Below, in pieces: positions 24,635 through 32,502 of a DNA stretch of 64,000 nucleotides. Position 1 is the stretch's first letter, and each line of letters starts with the position of its first letter. The notes beneath the pieces are model-generated. The model saw only the letters and a list, made by a program, of their open reading frames with translations. It had not been told where the DNA came from and did not search any database. Origin of the DNA: Streptomyces echinatus (lineage in GTDB: Bacteria; Actinomycetota; Actinomycetes; Streptomycetales; Streptomycetaceae); assembly GCF_014203595.1 (NCBI RefSeq), contig NZ_JACHJK010000010.1:248001-312000 (forward strand), in the 5' to 3' direction. Position numbers and translations under genes: made by a program.

Positions 24635-27004
24635 TCAGGAGTGAAGGGGGTTGGCGATGGTGACGTAGACGGACTGGGTGTCGACCGGGCCGACGAGTTC
24701 GTCCAGGCCGTGCAACCGGGTCAGCAGGTTGGCCTTGCAGCGCAGCACGGGTGAGTCGAGCAGGTGGCCGGGCAGGGCGGCGCGCAGGGGAGCGGGTCCT
24801 GACGCCAGGGCGGTCAGGAAGCGGCGGAAGGCCGCGAGGAGCAGTCGCTCGTCGGCGAGGCGCTGGGAGCCGAAGGCACCGATCAGGCCGAACACGTTGT
24901 TGACGGCGAGGTAGTAGGCGAAGCGTTCGTCGGTGACCTCGTCCGAGACGAAGGTGTCGCTGCGCTCGCCGATTCCGGGCAGCCGGGCACTCAGTTCGGC
25001 CCGACGCGACTCGCGGAAGTAGTAGCCCTGGTTGTCCCGGTAGCGGCCGCCGGCGGGCCAGCCGTCACCGTCCAGGAGGAGCAGGGTGTTCTGCTGGTGG
25101 GCTTCCAGGGCGATGCCGGCCTCGCTGTCCAACCAGAGAACGGGGCGGACGACATGCTCCAGGTAGCGCAGGAACCACTCCGCCGCGACGGCACCGACGG
25201 GCCGGCCGGTGCGGCCGGCCAGGCGGGCCAGGAGCAGGGCCAGGCGGGACCGCGCCGGCCAGACGCTCTGCCGGGGCGTGGCGTCGGCCGGCGGTACGGC
25301 GAGTGGGCGGGGCGAGACGAGTCCGGCGACACAGCCGACGTCGTCGGCCGGGCTGAACGGGTTGTGCCGGATCATCACGTCGAGGCCCGGCACGGGGAGG
25401 CCGTCCGGGCCGTCGACGGCGAGCCAGGCCGGGTCGCGGACGATGCCGAAGCCGGGATGAGCGGACTGCCACTGCTCGGCGAGACCGGTGCGCAGCAGCC
25501 GGTGCACCTCGACTCCCCGGTGGAGTTCCTTGCGCAGGTTCTCGCGGCGGGAGTTGGTGATCGGCAGGGCCAGCGACAGCTTGAGCATCGCGGGAGCACC
25601 GGAGCGGTGGACGGTTCGTACGGAGGAGGTGGGATGCCAGGGAGTGCCGAGGGGGCCGAGGTCGTGGAGGAGCCCGGAGTCGAGCAGTGCGGCGACGGAC
25701 GCCCGGTGCCGGACCTCGCGGGCCTGCCAGGGGTGCAGCGGAAGGGCGGTGTAGCCGTCGGGCAGCGGCAGGTCCGCTCCGGCGACCCGTCGGATGAGCT
25801 GCTCGGCGGGAACGGGACGGCCGCGCTCGGTCCAGGCCGAGTCGGCCGCGAGGAGAGAGGGGGCGACGGCGAGCCAGTGCAGGGGGAAGGAGCCACGCGA
25901 CTCCGGTGAGTAGCGGCCGCCTTCGGCGTCGGTCATGCCCTCCCGGCTCTTCGGCGCCGGATGCAGCGGGTGCCCGAGGAGGAGGGCCTGTTCGGCACTG
26001 AGAAAGAGGTCGGCGGTGTCGGCAGGGTGTTCGCGCCGGTGCCGGATGAAGTCCGCGGTGCGGCGGACGGAGTCGGCCACCCTGGCGACGAGATCGCCGG
26101 GGTCTCGGAAGACACCGGAGTCGGTGGAGGCAGGGCTGGTGCCGCCACCCTGGCGGGGGATGCTGCCCCCTGCGAAACCGGGGGTGGTGCCGGGGGCGTC
26201 GCCGTCGGCGAGACCAGGGGCCGCGTACTGGGCGGGGTCGGGAGTCGCGCCGTAGGCACAGTCAGGGGCCGCATCCTCGGTGCGGTCGGGAGCCGCGCCG
26301 TCAGCGCAGTCAGGGACCGTGCCCTCGGTGCGGTCGGGAGCCGCGCCGTCAGCGCAGTCAGGGACCGTGCCCTCGGCGGGGTCGGAAACCGCGCCGTCAG
26401 CACAGCCAGGGACCGTGCCCTCGGCGGGGTCGGAAACCGCGCCGTCAGCACAGCCAGGGGCCGTGCCCTCGGCACAGTCAAGGGCCGTGCTCTCGGCGCA
26501 GTCAGGGGCCGTGCCGTCGGTGGGGTCGGGCGGGGTGCTGGTCGGAATCCGCGGGGTGACGGACGGCGCGTCGGCTGATTCCCTGCTGAGCAGGGCCGCG
26601 AGGGTGACGGCGTCGACGGGGGGCGCGGTGTCGGGAGCGTAGGCGAGACGCGGCGGACCGAAGCGGTGCCAGCCCGTCGGGGACCAGTACCGGACGGGTG
26701 CGATCAGCGCGGTGCCGCTGGCGGGCAGCGGGACGCGGAGGTTCGCGGCCGTGGGAGCGGTGAGGCCGGTCTCCCGGACCCAGCACCGCAGGAGGTTCTC
26801 GACGGCTGCGGCCTGGGCCGCGGCACGGGGGTCGGTGTCCTCCAGCGGGTCGGCACCGGGAGCGGCCCGTCGGGTGGCACCCACCTCCCGCTTCTTCTGC
26901 TGGGGGACCGAGTCGGGGAGCGGTACGGCGCACGGGGGGATGTCGGAGTCTCCCTGGTCGTCGGAGGCGTCGGAGCGGCCGTCGGGGGATGGGGTGGCAT
27001 TCAT
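24635..27004 (-). CDS. IucA/IucC-family NRPS-independent siderophore synthetase
   Basis: The 789-residue product is longer than the usual 580-620 residues. ATG 27004 is preceded by AGAGGAG seven bases away. Family marks include LHPWQAREVRHR, SSVRTVH, LKLSLALPITNSRRENLRKEL, EAHQQNTLLLLDGDG and, near the end, VLRCKANLLTRLHGLDELVG. These enzymes adenylate a carboxylate, often citrate, and couple it to an amine or hydroxylamine. The extra length is an insert after about residue 155 made of 8/16-residue repeats (GCADGAVSDPAEGTVP-like), in the N-terminal region ahead of the catalytic core. The core looks complete, so the enzyme is probably functional. Confidence 0.93.
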   Translation of the reverse strand: MNATPSPDGRSDASDDQGDSDIPPCAVPLPDSVPQQKKREVGATRRAAPGADPLEDTDPRAAAQAAAVENLLRCWVRETGLTAPTAANLRVPLPASGTALIAPVRYWSPTGWHRFGPPRLAYAPDTAPPVDAVTLAALLSRESADAPSVTPRIPTSTPPDPTDGTAPDCAESTALDCAEGTAPGCADGAVSDPAEGTVPGCADGAVSDPAEGTVPDCADGAAPDRTEGTVPDCADGAAPDRTEDAAPDCAYGATPDPAQYAAPGLADGDAPGTTPGFAGGSIPRQGGGTSPASTDSGVFRDPGDLVARVADSVRRTADFIRHRREHPADTADLFLSAEQALLLGHPLHPAPKSREGMTDAEGGRYSPESRGSFPLHWLAVAPSLLAADSAWTERGRPVPAEQLIRRVAGADLPLPDGYTALPLHPWQAREVRHRASVAALLDSGLLHDLGPLGTPWHPTSSVRTVHRSGAPAMLKLSLALPITNSRRENLRKELHRGVEVHRLLRTGLAEQWQSAHPGFGIVRDPAWLAVDGPDGLPVPGLDVMIRHNPFSPADDVGCVAGLVSPRPLAVPPADATPRQSVWPARSRLALLLARLAGRTGRPVGAVAAEWFLRYLEHVVRPVLWLDSEAGIALEAHQQNTLLLLDGDGWPAGGRYRDNQGYYFRESRRAELSARLPGIGERSDTFVSDEVTDERFAYYLAVNNVFGLIGAFGSQRLADERLLLAAFRRFLTALASGPAPLRAALPGHLLDSPVLRCKANLLTRLHGLDELVGPVDTQSVYVTIANPLHS
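26220..26530. repeat. In-frame 48-bp (16-residue) tandem repeats in the siderophore synthetase gene
   Basis: About six 48-bp units, themselves built from two 24-bp halves, encode (D/G)CADGA(A/V)(P/S)D(P/R)(A/T)EGTVP-like repeats. Two adjacent pairs are almost identical at DNA level (around 26285-26380 and 26380-26460), suggesting recent duplication. All units keep the reading frame. Confidence 0.85.
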
Positions 27005-27276
27005 GACGGCTCCTCTGGGGCTGGGGTGAGGTGGGGCGGACTCGTTTCCGTCGTCCGCCCGGTGGCCCTCGCCGGTTAGGCGCGGTTGCCGGGCGGCGGA
27101 GCGGCTGGGTGGGGCGGGTGGGACGGCAGAGCGGGGCGTGTACGAGATGGCTGTGAGGTTGTCGCCGGGGATCGATTCCGGCGTGGATGCCAAGGGGCGG
27201 AATGCGGAGGGGACGGGGGGTGGCGGGTCGTGAGGCGCTTGCCGGAGCCTGGGCGTCGGTGGCGCGTGCGTGGGGT

Positions 27277-28938
27277 TCAGCCGGTGTGCTGGGCAGGGCC
27301 GGGGTGTCGTTGCTGGCGTGGCTCGTGGGGTTTGTGGTGGCGAGCCACCGCCGCGACGGCGTCGGCCAGGCGGTCGAGTACCGCCGTCGCCTGTTCGTCG
27401 CTGATCGTCAGGGGCGGAAGCAGCCGGACCACGGACGCGTGACGGCCGCCGAGTTCGACGATCAGACCGCGCTGGAGGCACTCGCGCTGCACCGCGGTGG
27501 CGAGTCCGGGCGCGGCCGGGTGCGGAGTCCGACCGGGTCCCGGCCAGGACGGCGCGGCGCCGGGACCGGCCGGACCGCCGGGACCTCCAGGACCTCCAGG
27601 ACCAACGACGCCACCGGAGACGCCGACACCACCGGAGAAGCCGAGATCAGCGAAAGCGCCGAAGCCGCCGGGGTCGGCAACGCCACCGGAGACGCCCCGG
27701 TCGCCGGAAACGCCGAAGCCGCTGGTGGTGGCAGTGGCGCCGGGGGCATCGGCGGCGTCGGCGCGGGGGCTCTCGCCGGAGGGGGCGGGGTCGGCTTCCG
27801 GGTTCACCAGTTCGATACCGATCATCAGCCCGCGTCCTCGTACGTCTCCCACACAGGCGTACGCGGCGCTGAGTTCCCTGAGTTGGGACAGCATGCGGGA
27901 GCCGAGGGCGGCGGCTCGTTCGGCGAGGGCGTTCTCGCGGACGAATCCGAGGGTGGCGGTGCCCGCGGCCATGGCGAGCTGGTTTCCGCGGAAGGTGCCG
28001 GCGTGGGCACCGGGTTGCCAGGTGTCGAGGTCGTCGCGGTACACGATCACGGCGAGCGGGAGGCTACCGCCGATGGCCTTGGACAGGACCATGACGTCGG
28101 GGGTGACGCCACTGTGGTCGACGGCCCAGAACGCGCCGGTGCGGCCGACCCCGGTCTGGACCTCGTCGGCGATCAGCGGGACGGAACGGTCCGCGGTGAG
28201 CCGGCGCATGCGGCGCAGCCAGTCGTCCGGCGCGGGGATCACTCCGCCTTCGCCCTGGACGGGTTCGACGATCATGCCGGCCGGCAGCGGTACGCCGGAC
28301 TTGGGGTCGTCGAGGAGGGACTCGGTCCAGCGGGCCGAGAGCTCGGCGCCGGGCGGGCCGCCGACGCCGAAGGGGCAGCGGTAGTCCTGCGGGTAGGGCA
28401 GGCGGGTCACCTGGACGTCGCGGGCACCGCCGGAGGCGGCGAGGGCACCGGCGGTCATGCCGTGATAGGCACCGGTGAAGGCGAGGATGCCGGTGCGGCC
28501 GGTCGCGGCCCGGACCAGCTTGAGGGCGGCCTCGACGGCGTCGGTGCCGGCCGGTCCGCAGAACTGGACGCGGGCGCGGTCGGCGAGGCCGGGCGGGAGG
28601 GTGTGGAACAACTCGGTGATGAAGGCGTCCTTGACGGGTGTCGCGAGGTCGAGGACGGACAGGGGGGCGCCGGAGTCGAGGACCGAGCGGATGGCCTCCA
28701 GCACGACCGGGTGGTTGTGGCCGAGGGCGAGGGTGCCGGCGCCCGAGAGGCAGTCCAGGTACCGGCGGCCGTCGGCGCCCTCGATGGTGAGCCCTCGTGC
28801 CCGCACCGGCACGATGGGCAGCGCGCGGGCGTAGGTGCGCGCCGACGACTCACGCGCCGACTGGCGCTTCAGGATGCCCTCGTGCACGGCCGGCGTTTGC
28901 CCGGGCGTGCCTCCGGCCATCGACTCCGTAACGGCCAC
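27277..28938 (-). CDS. Diaminobutyrate-2-oxoglutarate aminotransferase-like enzyme
   Basis: The class III PLP-dependent aminotransferase has about 553 residues from GTG 28938 (ATG 28920 is an alternative; GGGAGGG lies upstream of both). Marks are CLSGAGTLALGHNHP, LAFTGAYHGMTAGALAASGG, the metal/PLP stretch LIADEVQTGVGRTG and the PLP lysine K287 in VLSKAIGG. It should make 2,4-diaminobutyrate from aspartate semialdehyde, a siderophore building block. Between GRGLMIGIELVNP and ATAVQRECLQRGLIVELGGRH it has about 85 extra residues, Gly/Pro-rich and repetitive, that relatives lack. It is first in the siderophore set, 272 bases before the synthetase. I found no convincing iron box. Confidence 0.9.
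   Translation of the reverse strand: MAVTESMAGGTPGQTPAVHEGILKRQSARESSARTYARALPIVPVRARGLTIEGADGRRYLDCLSGAGTLALGHNHPVVLEAIRSVLDSGAPLSVLDLATPVKDAFITELFHTLPPGLADRARVQFCGPAGTDAVEAALKLVRAATGRTGILAFTGAYHGMTAGALAASGGARDVQVTRLPYPQDYRCPFGVGGPPGAELSARWTESLLDDPKSGVPLPAGMIVEPVQGEGGVIPAPDDWLRRMRRLTADRSVPLIADEVQTGVGRTGAFWAVDHSGVTPDVMVLSKAIGGSLPLAVIVYRDDLDTWQPGAHAGTFRGNQLAMAAGTATLGFVRENALAERAAALGSRMLSQLRELSAAYACVGDVRGRGLMIGIELVNPEADPAPSGESPRADAADAPGATATTSGFGVSGDRGVSGGVADPGGFGAFADLGFSGGVGVSGGVVGPGGPGGPGGPAGPGAAPSWPGPGRTPHPAAPGLATAVQRECLQRGLIVELGGRHASVVRLLPPLTISDEQATAVLDRLADAVAAVARHHKPHEPRQQRHPGPAQHTG
27561..27720. repeat. Gly/Val/Pro-rich in-frame repeat in the aminotransferase gene
   Basis: Short 9-15 bp motifs encoding GG(P/V), SGGV and GF(G/S) repeat through this stretch. 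It produces GFGVSGDRGVSGGVADPGG and a GPGGPGGPGGP run. It interrupts an otherwise conserved enzyme near its C-terminal domain without shifting frame. Confidence 0.75.
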
Positions 28939-29513
28939 GGCGCGCTGTCCCTCCCGCTGCTCGACGGCGAGTTGTCCCTCGGGACCGGACACAGGCAGCG
29001 GTCCCCACCGGCTACAACCCCGGACGGTTCGGGCGGTTACGGGGTCGTCTTGGAATCCTTGGCCGGGCGGCGCGGGTGGCGTCCGGCGGTGTCCTGCCGA
29101 CGGCCGGTCCGGTCGCTGCACGACGGCCGCCGCATGCCGGTCAGGAGACGGAACCGGGAGGCCGAGGACCGGTTCCGGCGCCCGGCCCCGGTTCCACCAC
29201 CGTCCCCGCCACCGTCCCCGACGACGTCCCCACGCGCGGCCCCGTACGCCCTCGCGGCGGCCGTTGCAACGGCCGCTCGATGCGCGCCCGTTGTCCGCCC
29301 GGCACCCGCCCGACGCCCGTCGGGAGCCGAGGCCCTGTTCAGGCAGCCTGTGACGGAACCGTTGCCGTCCCGGCAGAACTCCCCCACAGCGACCGCATAG
29401 TGTGTGATGCCGTTCCCAGAAGGTCGTGGGACCGGCTTGAACCTTCCATGAGTTCGCCGCCGGTGTCAGGGCCGAAGCGCCGAGTTCCTTTCACAGCAAG
29501 GGGAGTCAAGAAC
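28939..29513. other. Divergent intergenic region with a perfect 20-bp palindrome
   Basis: This 575-base spacer lies between the divergent aminotransferase and serine protease genes. It contains GCGGCCGTTGCAACGGCCGC at 29257-29276, perfect and without a spacer, which could be an operator or a small hairpin. CCACCGTCCCCG repeats occur at about 29200-29235. No gene is supported and no Fur/DmdR-like iron box is seen. Confidence 0.55.
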
Positions 29514-30743
29514 ATGCGATCCATACGGCCGTCGTTCACCGCTCGGCGAGGAAGGGGCGGTCGCCGCACCTCGACCTCGCTGACGGCGGTCGCGCTCGTC
29601 TCGGCGCTGGCGCTGACCGCCACCGCCTGCAACGACGACGGTGACGACAACGCCAACGGCGATGTGAACGCCACCGCGACCGCCGCGGGCACCGGCGACG
29701 GAAAGATCACGATCCCGGAGGACCTCAAGAAGAGGCTCAAGGAGCACGGGATCGACATCGACAAGTGGAAGAACGGCGCCTGGAAGAACTGGAACAAGGA
29801 AGAGTGGCTGCGCGAGGCCAACGACTTCATCAACCCGATCATCAAGGGCCTGTGGGACCCCGACCGGATGCGCGACGCCGACGACCCGGACCAGGGCGTC
29901 GACGACAACGACATCTCCGGTGACCAGGGCGTGACGGACCCGACTCCGCAGCCGGTGAAGGCGCAGACGGTCTCGGCGCCGTACCACACCAACGCGGCCA
30001 CCTCCGGCAAGCTGCTCTTCGACTCTCCCGAGGGCACGATGGTCTGCTCGGCGACCGTCGTGCAGGACCCGGCGCACCCCGGCAAGTCCAACCTCGTCTG
30101 GACGGCCGGTCACTGTGTGCACGCCGGCAAGAAGGGCGGCTGGTACCGCAACCTCGCCTTCGTGCCGTCGTACAACAACCAGGGCAAGTCGTCGGCCGAG
30201 CTGGAGAACGCGAGCCGGTCCGAGATCGCGCCGTACGGCGTGTGGTGGGCCGACGCGGCCAAGACCTCGCAGCAGTGGATCAACAAGGGCGGTTCGACGG
30301 GCGGCGACGGCGCCTCGTACGACTTCGCGGTCATCCACGTGACACCGGAGCAGGGCAGCGATGGCAAGTCGCTGGAGGAGACGGTCGGCGGGGCGCTGCC
30401 GGTGAACTTCGACGCGCCGGCCGTGCCGAAGGTGCAGAACATCACCGCGTCCGGCTACCCGGCGGCGGCACCGTACGACGGTCAGCTGCTGTACCAGTGC
30501 AAGGACAAGCCGGGCCGGCTCTCCATCGAGGAGTCCGACCCGACGATGTACCGGATCGGCTGCACGATGACGGGTGGCTCCTCCGGTGGCGGCTGGGTCG
30601 AGACGGGCGCGGACGGCAAGCCCATGCTGGTGTCCAACACCTCGATCGGCCCGGTGACCGCGGGCTGGCTGGCCGGTCCCCGGCTGGGTGATGTCGCCAA
30701 GGGCGTGTACGACTCGGTGAGCAAGCAGTTCGCCGGACGGTGA
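29514..30743 (+). CDS. Secreted trypsin-like (S1) serine protease, putative lipoprotein
   Basis: The 409-residue product has an Arg-rich signal peptide (TSLTAVALVSALALTATAC); the Cys fits a lipobox only loosely, so it may be lipid-anchored. Residues 60-160 form a charged pro-region. The catalytic triad is visible: H200 in WTAGHCVH, D270 in SYDFAVIHV and S357 in TGGSSGGGW. It resembles V8-like extracellular endopeptidases of actinobacteria. ATG 29514 follows AAGGGGAG. Monocistronic, with a strong terminator directly behind. Substrate unknown. Confidence 0.9.
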   Translation: MRSIRPSFTARRGRGGRRTSTSLTAVALVSALALTATACNDDGDDNANGDVNATATAAGTGDGKITIPEDLKKRLKEHGIDIDKWKNGAWKNWNKEEWLREANDFINPIIKGLWDPDRMRDADDPDQGVDDNDISGDQGVTDPTPQPVKAQTVSAPYHTNAATSGKLLFDSPEGTMVCSATVVQDPAHPGKSNLVWTAGHCVHAGKKGGWYRNLAFVPSYNNQGKSSAELENASRSEIAPYGVWWADAAKTSQQWINKGGSTGGDGASYDFAVIHVTPEQGSDGKSLEETVGGALPVNFDAPAVPKVQNITASGYPAAAPYDGQLLYQCKDKPGRLSIEESDPTMYRIGCTMTGGSSGGGWVETGADGKPMLVSNTSIGPVTAGWLAGPRLGDVAKGVYDSVSKQFAGR

Positions 30744-30748
30744 GCGTG

Positions 30749-30787
30749 ACGAAGGCCCGCCACCCGACTGGGGTGGCGGGCCTTCGT
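30749..30787. terminator. Strong terminator after the serine protease gene
   Basis: A 17-bp perfect stem (arms 30749-30765 and 30771-30787) with loop GACTG begins 6 bases after the stop codon. It also faces the end of hflX on the other strand. Confidence 0.92.
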
Positions 30788-30854
30788 GCTGCGGCCCTAC
30801 TGCTGTGGCGTTCGCACCGCGGCCTTCGTGCTGCCGCGTTCGTGCTGCCGTGGG

Positions 30855-32345
30855 TCAGGCCGCGGAGACCGGTGCGTAGGGCGCCAGGTCCGCCGCCAGT
30901 TCCTCGTGCACCCGGACCTTGAGCAGGGTGCCCTCCGCGGTGTGCTCCTCGGAGATCACCTCGCCCTCGGTGTGGGCGCGGGCGACCAGCTTGCCGTGCG
31001 TGTAGGGCACGAGCGCCTCGACCTCGACCGAGGGGCGGGGCAGCTCGTCGTCGATCAGGGCGAGCAGCTTCTCGATACCCCGGCCGGTGCGCGCCGAGAC
31101 GGCGATCGAGCGCTTCTCGACCCGGAGCAGCCGCTGGAGGACCAGCGGGTCGGCCGCGTCCGCCTTGTTGATCACGACGATCTCGGGCACCTTGGTGGCG
31201 CCGACGTCCCGGATGACCTCGCGTACGGCGGCGAGCTGCTCCTCCGGGTTCGGGTGCGAGCCGTCCACCACGTGCAGGATGAGGTCGGAGTCGCCGACCT
31301 CCTCCATGGTGGAGCGGAACGCCTCGACCAGGTGGTGCGGCAGGTGCCGGACGAAGCCGACGGTGTCCGCCAGCGTGTACAGCCGGCCGCTCGGGGTCTC
31401 CGCCCGTCGGACGGTCGGGTCCAGGGTCGCGAACAGGGCGTTCTCGACCAGGACGCCTGCGCCCGTGAGGCGGTTGAGCAGGGAGGACTTACCGGCGTTG
31501 GTGTAGCCCGCGATGGCGACGGACGGCACCTTGTTGCGCCGGCGTTCCTGGCGCTTGATCTCGCGGCCGGTCTTCATGTCCGCGATCTCCCGGCGCATCT
31601 TCGCCATCTTCTCGCGGATCCGGCGCCGGTCCGTCTCGATCTTGGTCTCACCGGGGCCACGCGTGGCGAGGCCGCCGCGACCACCACCCATCTGCCGGGA
31701 CAGCGACTGACCCCAGCCTCGCAGCCTCGGCAGCATGTACTGCATCTGCGCGAGCGCGACCTGCGCCTTGCCCTCCCGGGACTTGGCGTGCTGGGCGAAG
31801 ATGTCCAGGATCAGGGCCGTACGGTCGATGACCTTGACCTTGACCACGTCCTCCAGCTGGATCAGCTGGCCGGGGCTCAGCTCACCGTCGCAGATGACGG
31901 TGTCCGCGCCCGTTTCGAGGACGATGTCCCGCAGCTCCAGCGCCTTGCCGGAGCCGATGTAGGTGGCAGCGTCGGGCTTGTCGCGGCGCTGGATGACGCC
32001 GTCGAGCACGAGCGCGCCCGCGGTCTCCGCGAGGGCGGCCAGCTCCGCGAGGGAGTTGTCGGCGTCCTGGGCGGTGCCGGTGGTCCACACTCCGACGAGC
32101 ACGACCCGCTCCAGGCGGAGCTGGCGGTACTCGACCTCGGTGACGTCCTCCAGCTCGGTGGAGAGGCCTACGACGCGGCGCAGGGCGGCGCGCTCGGAGC
32201 GGTCGAACTGTTCGCCGTCCCGATCGCCGTCGATCTCCTGGCTCCAGGCGACGTCCTCTTCCATCAGGGCATCGGCCCGAAGACCCTCGGGGTAGGCGTG
32301 CGCGAGGCGCTTGGTGTCCTGGGAAGGGGAAGAAGAGGAGGTCAT
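30855..32345 (-). CDS. hflX: Ribosome-associated GTPase HflX
   Basis: The 496-residue product has the HflX N-terminal domain (YIGSGKALELRDIV near 130), the Gly-rich linker GGGRGGLATRGPGETKIE, and the G domain with G1 GYTNAGKSSLLN (about 285), G3 DTVGFVRHLPHHLVEAF and G4 NKAD. HflX splits stalled or hibernating ribosomes under stress. ATG 32345 starts MTSSSSPSQ. It is downstream of the M1 peptidase gene on the same strand after 157 bases and probably has its own promoter. Confidence 0.95.
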   Translation of the reverse strand: MTSSSSPSQDTKRLAHAYPEGLRADALMEEDVAWSQEIDGDRDGEQFDRSERAALRRVVGLSTELEDVTEVEYRQLRLERVVLVGVWTTGTAQDADNSLAELAALAETAGALVLDGVIQRRDKPDAATYIGSGKALELRDIVLETGADTVICDGELSPGQLIQLEDVVKVKVIDRTALILDIFAQHAKSREGKAQVALAQMQYMLPRLRGWGQSLSRQMGGGRGGLATRGPGETKIETDRRRIREKMAKMRREIADMKTGREIKRQERRRNKVPSVAIAGYTNAGKSSLLNRLTGAGVLVENALFATLDPTVRRAETPSGRLYTLADTVGFVRHLPHHLVEAFRSTMEEVGDSDLILHVVDGSHPNPEEQLAAVREVIRDVGATKVPEIVVINKADAADPLVLQRLLRVEKRSIAVSARTGRGIEKLLALIDDELPRPSVEVEALVPYTHGKLVARAHTEGEVISEEHTAEGTLLKVRVHEELAADLAPYAPVSAA

Positions 32346-32502
32346 TGGATCCTTACGTCGATGAGAGTGCCGTTACGGCGTCGGTGGCGGTCATCTGGAC
32401 CGCTCGCCTTGGTCAACGCACGAGTACCCCGGGAGATTCCCGGGTCCCGTGCCCGCGCCGACCCTTAGATGGTCGCACGGCACGGCGCGTCTCGTCATCG
32501 GG

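Noticed and set aside
27070..27092. Iron box (DmdR/IdeR) upstream of the siderophore synthetase
   Set aside because: Only a single TTAGGC half-match is present; the palindromic second half is missing.
32426..32445. Terminator between the M1 peptidase gene and hflX
   Set aside because: The CCCGGGA/TCCCGGG stem is only 7 bp with a 3-base loop, too weak to list as a terminator.
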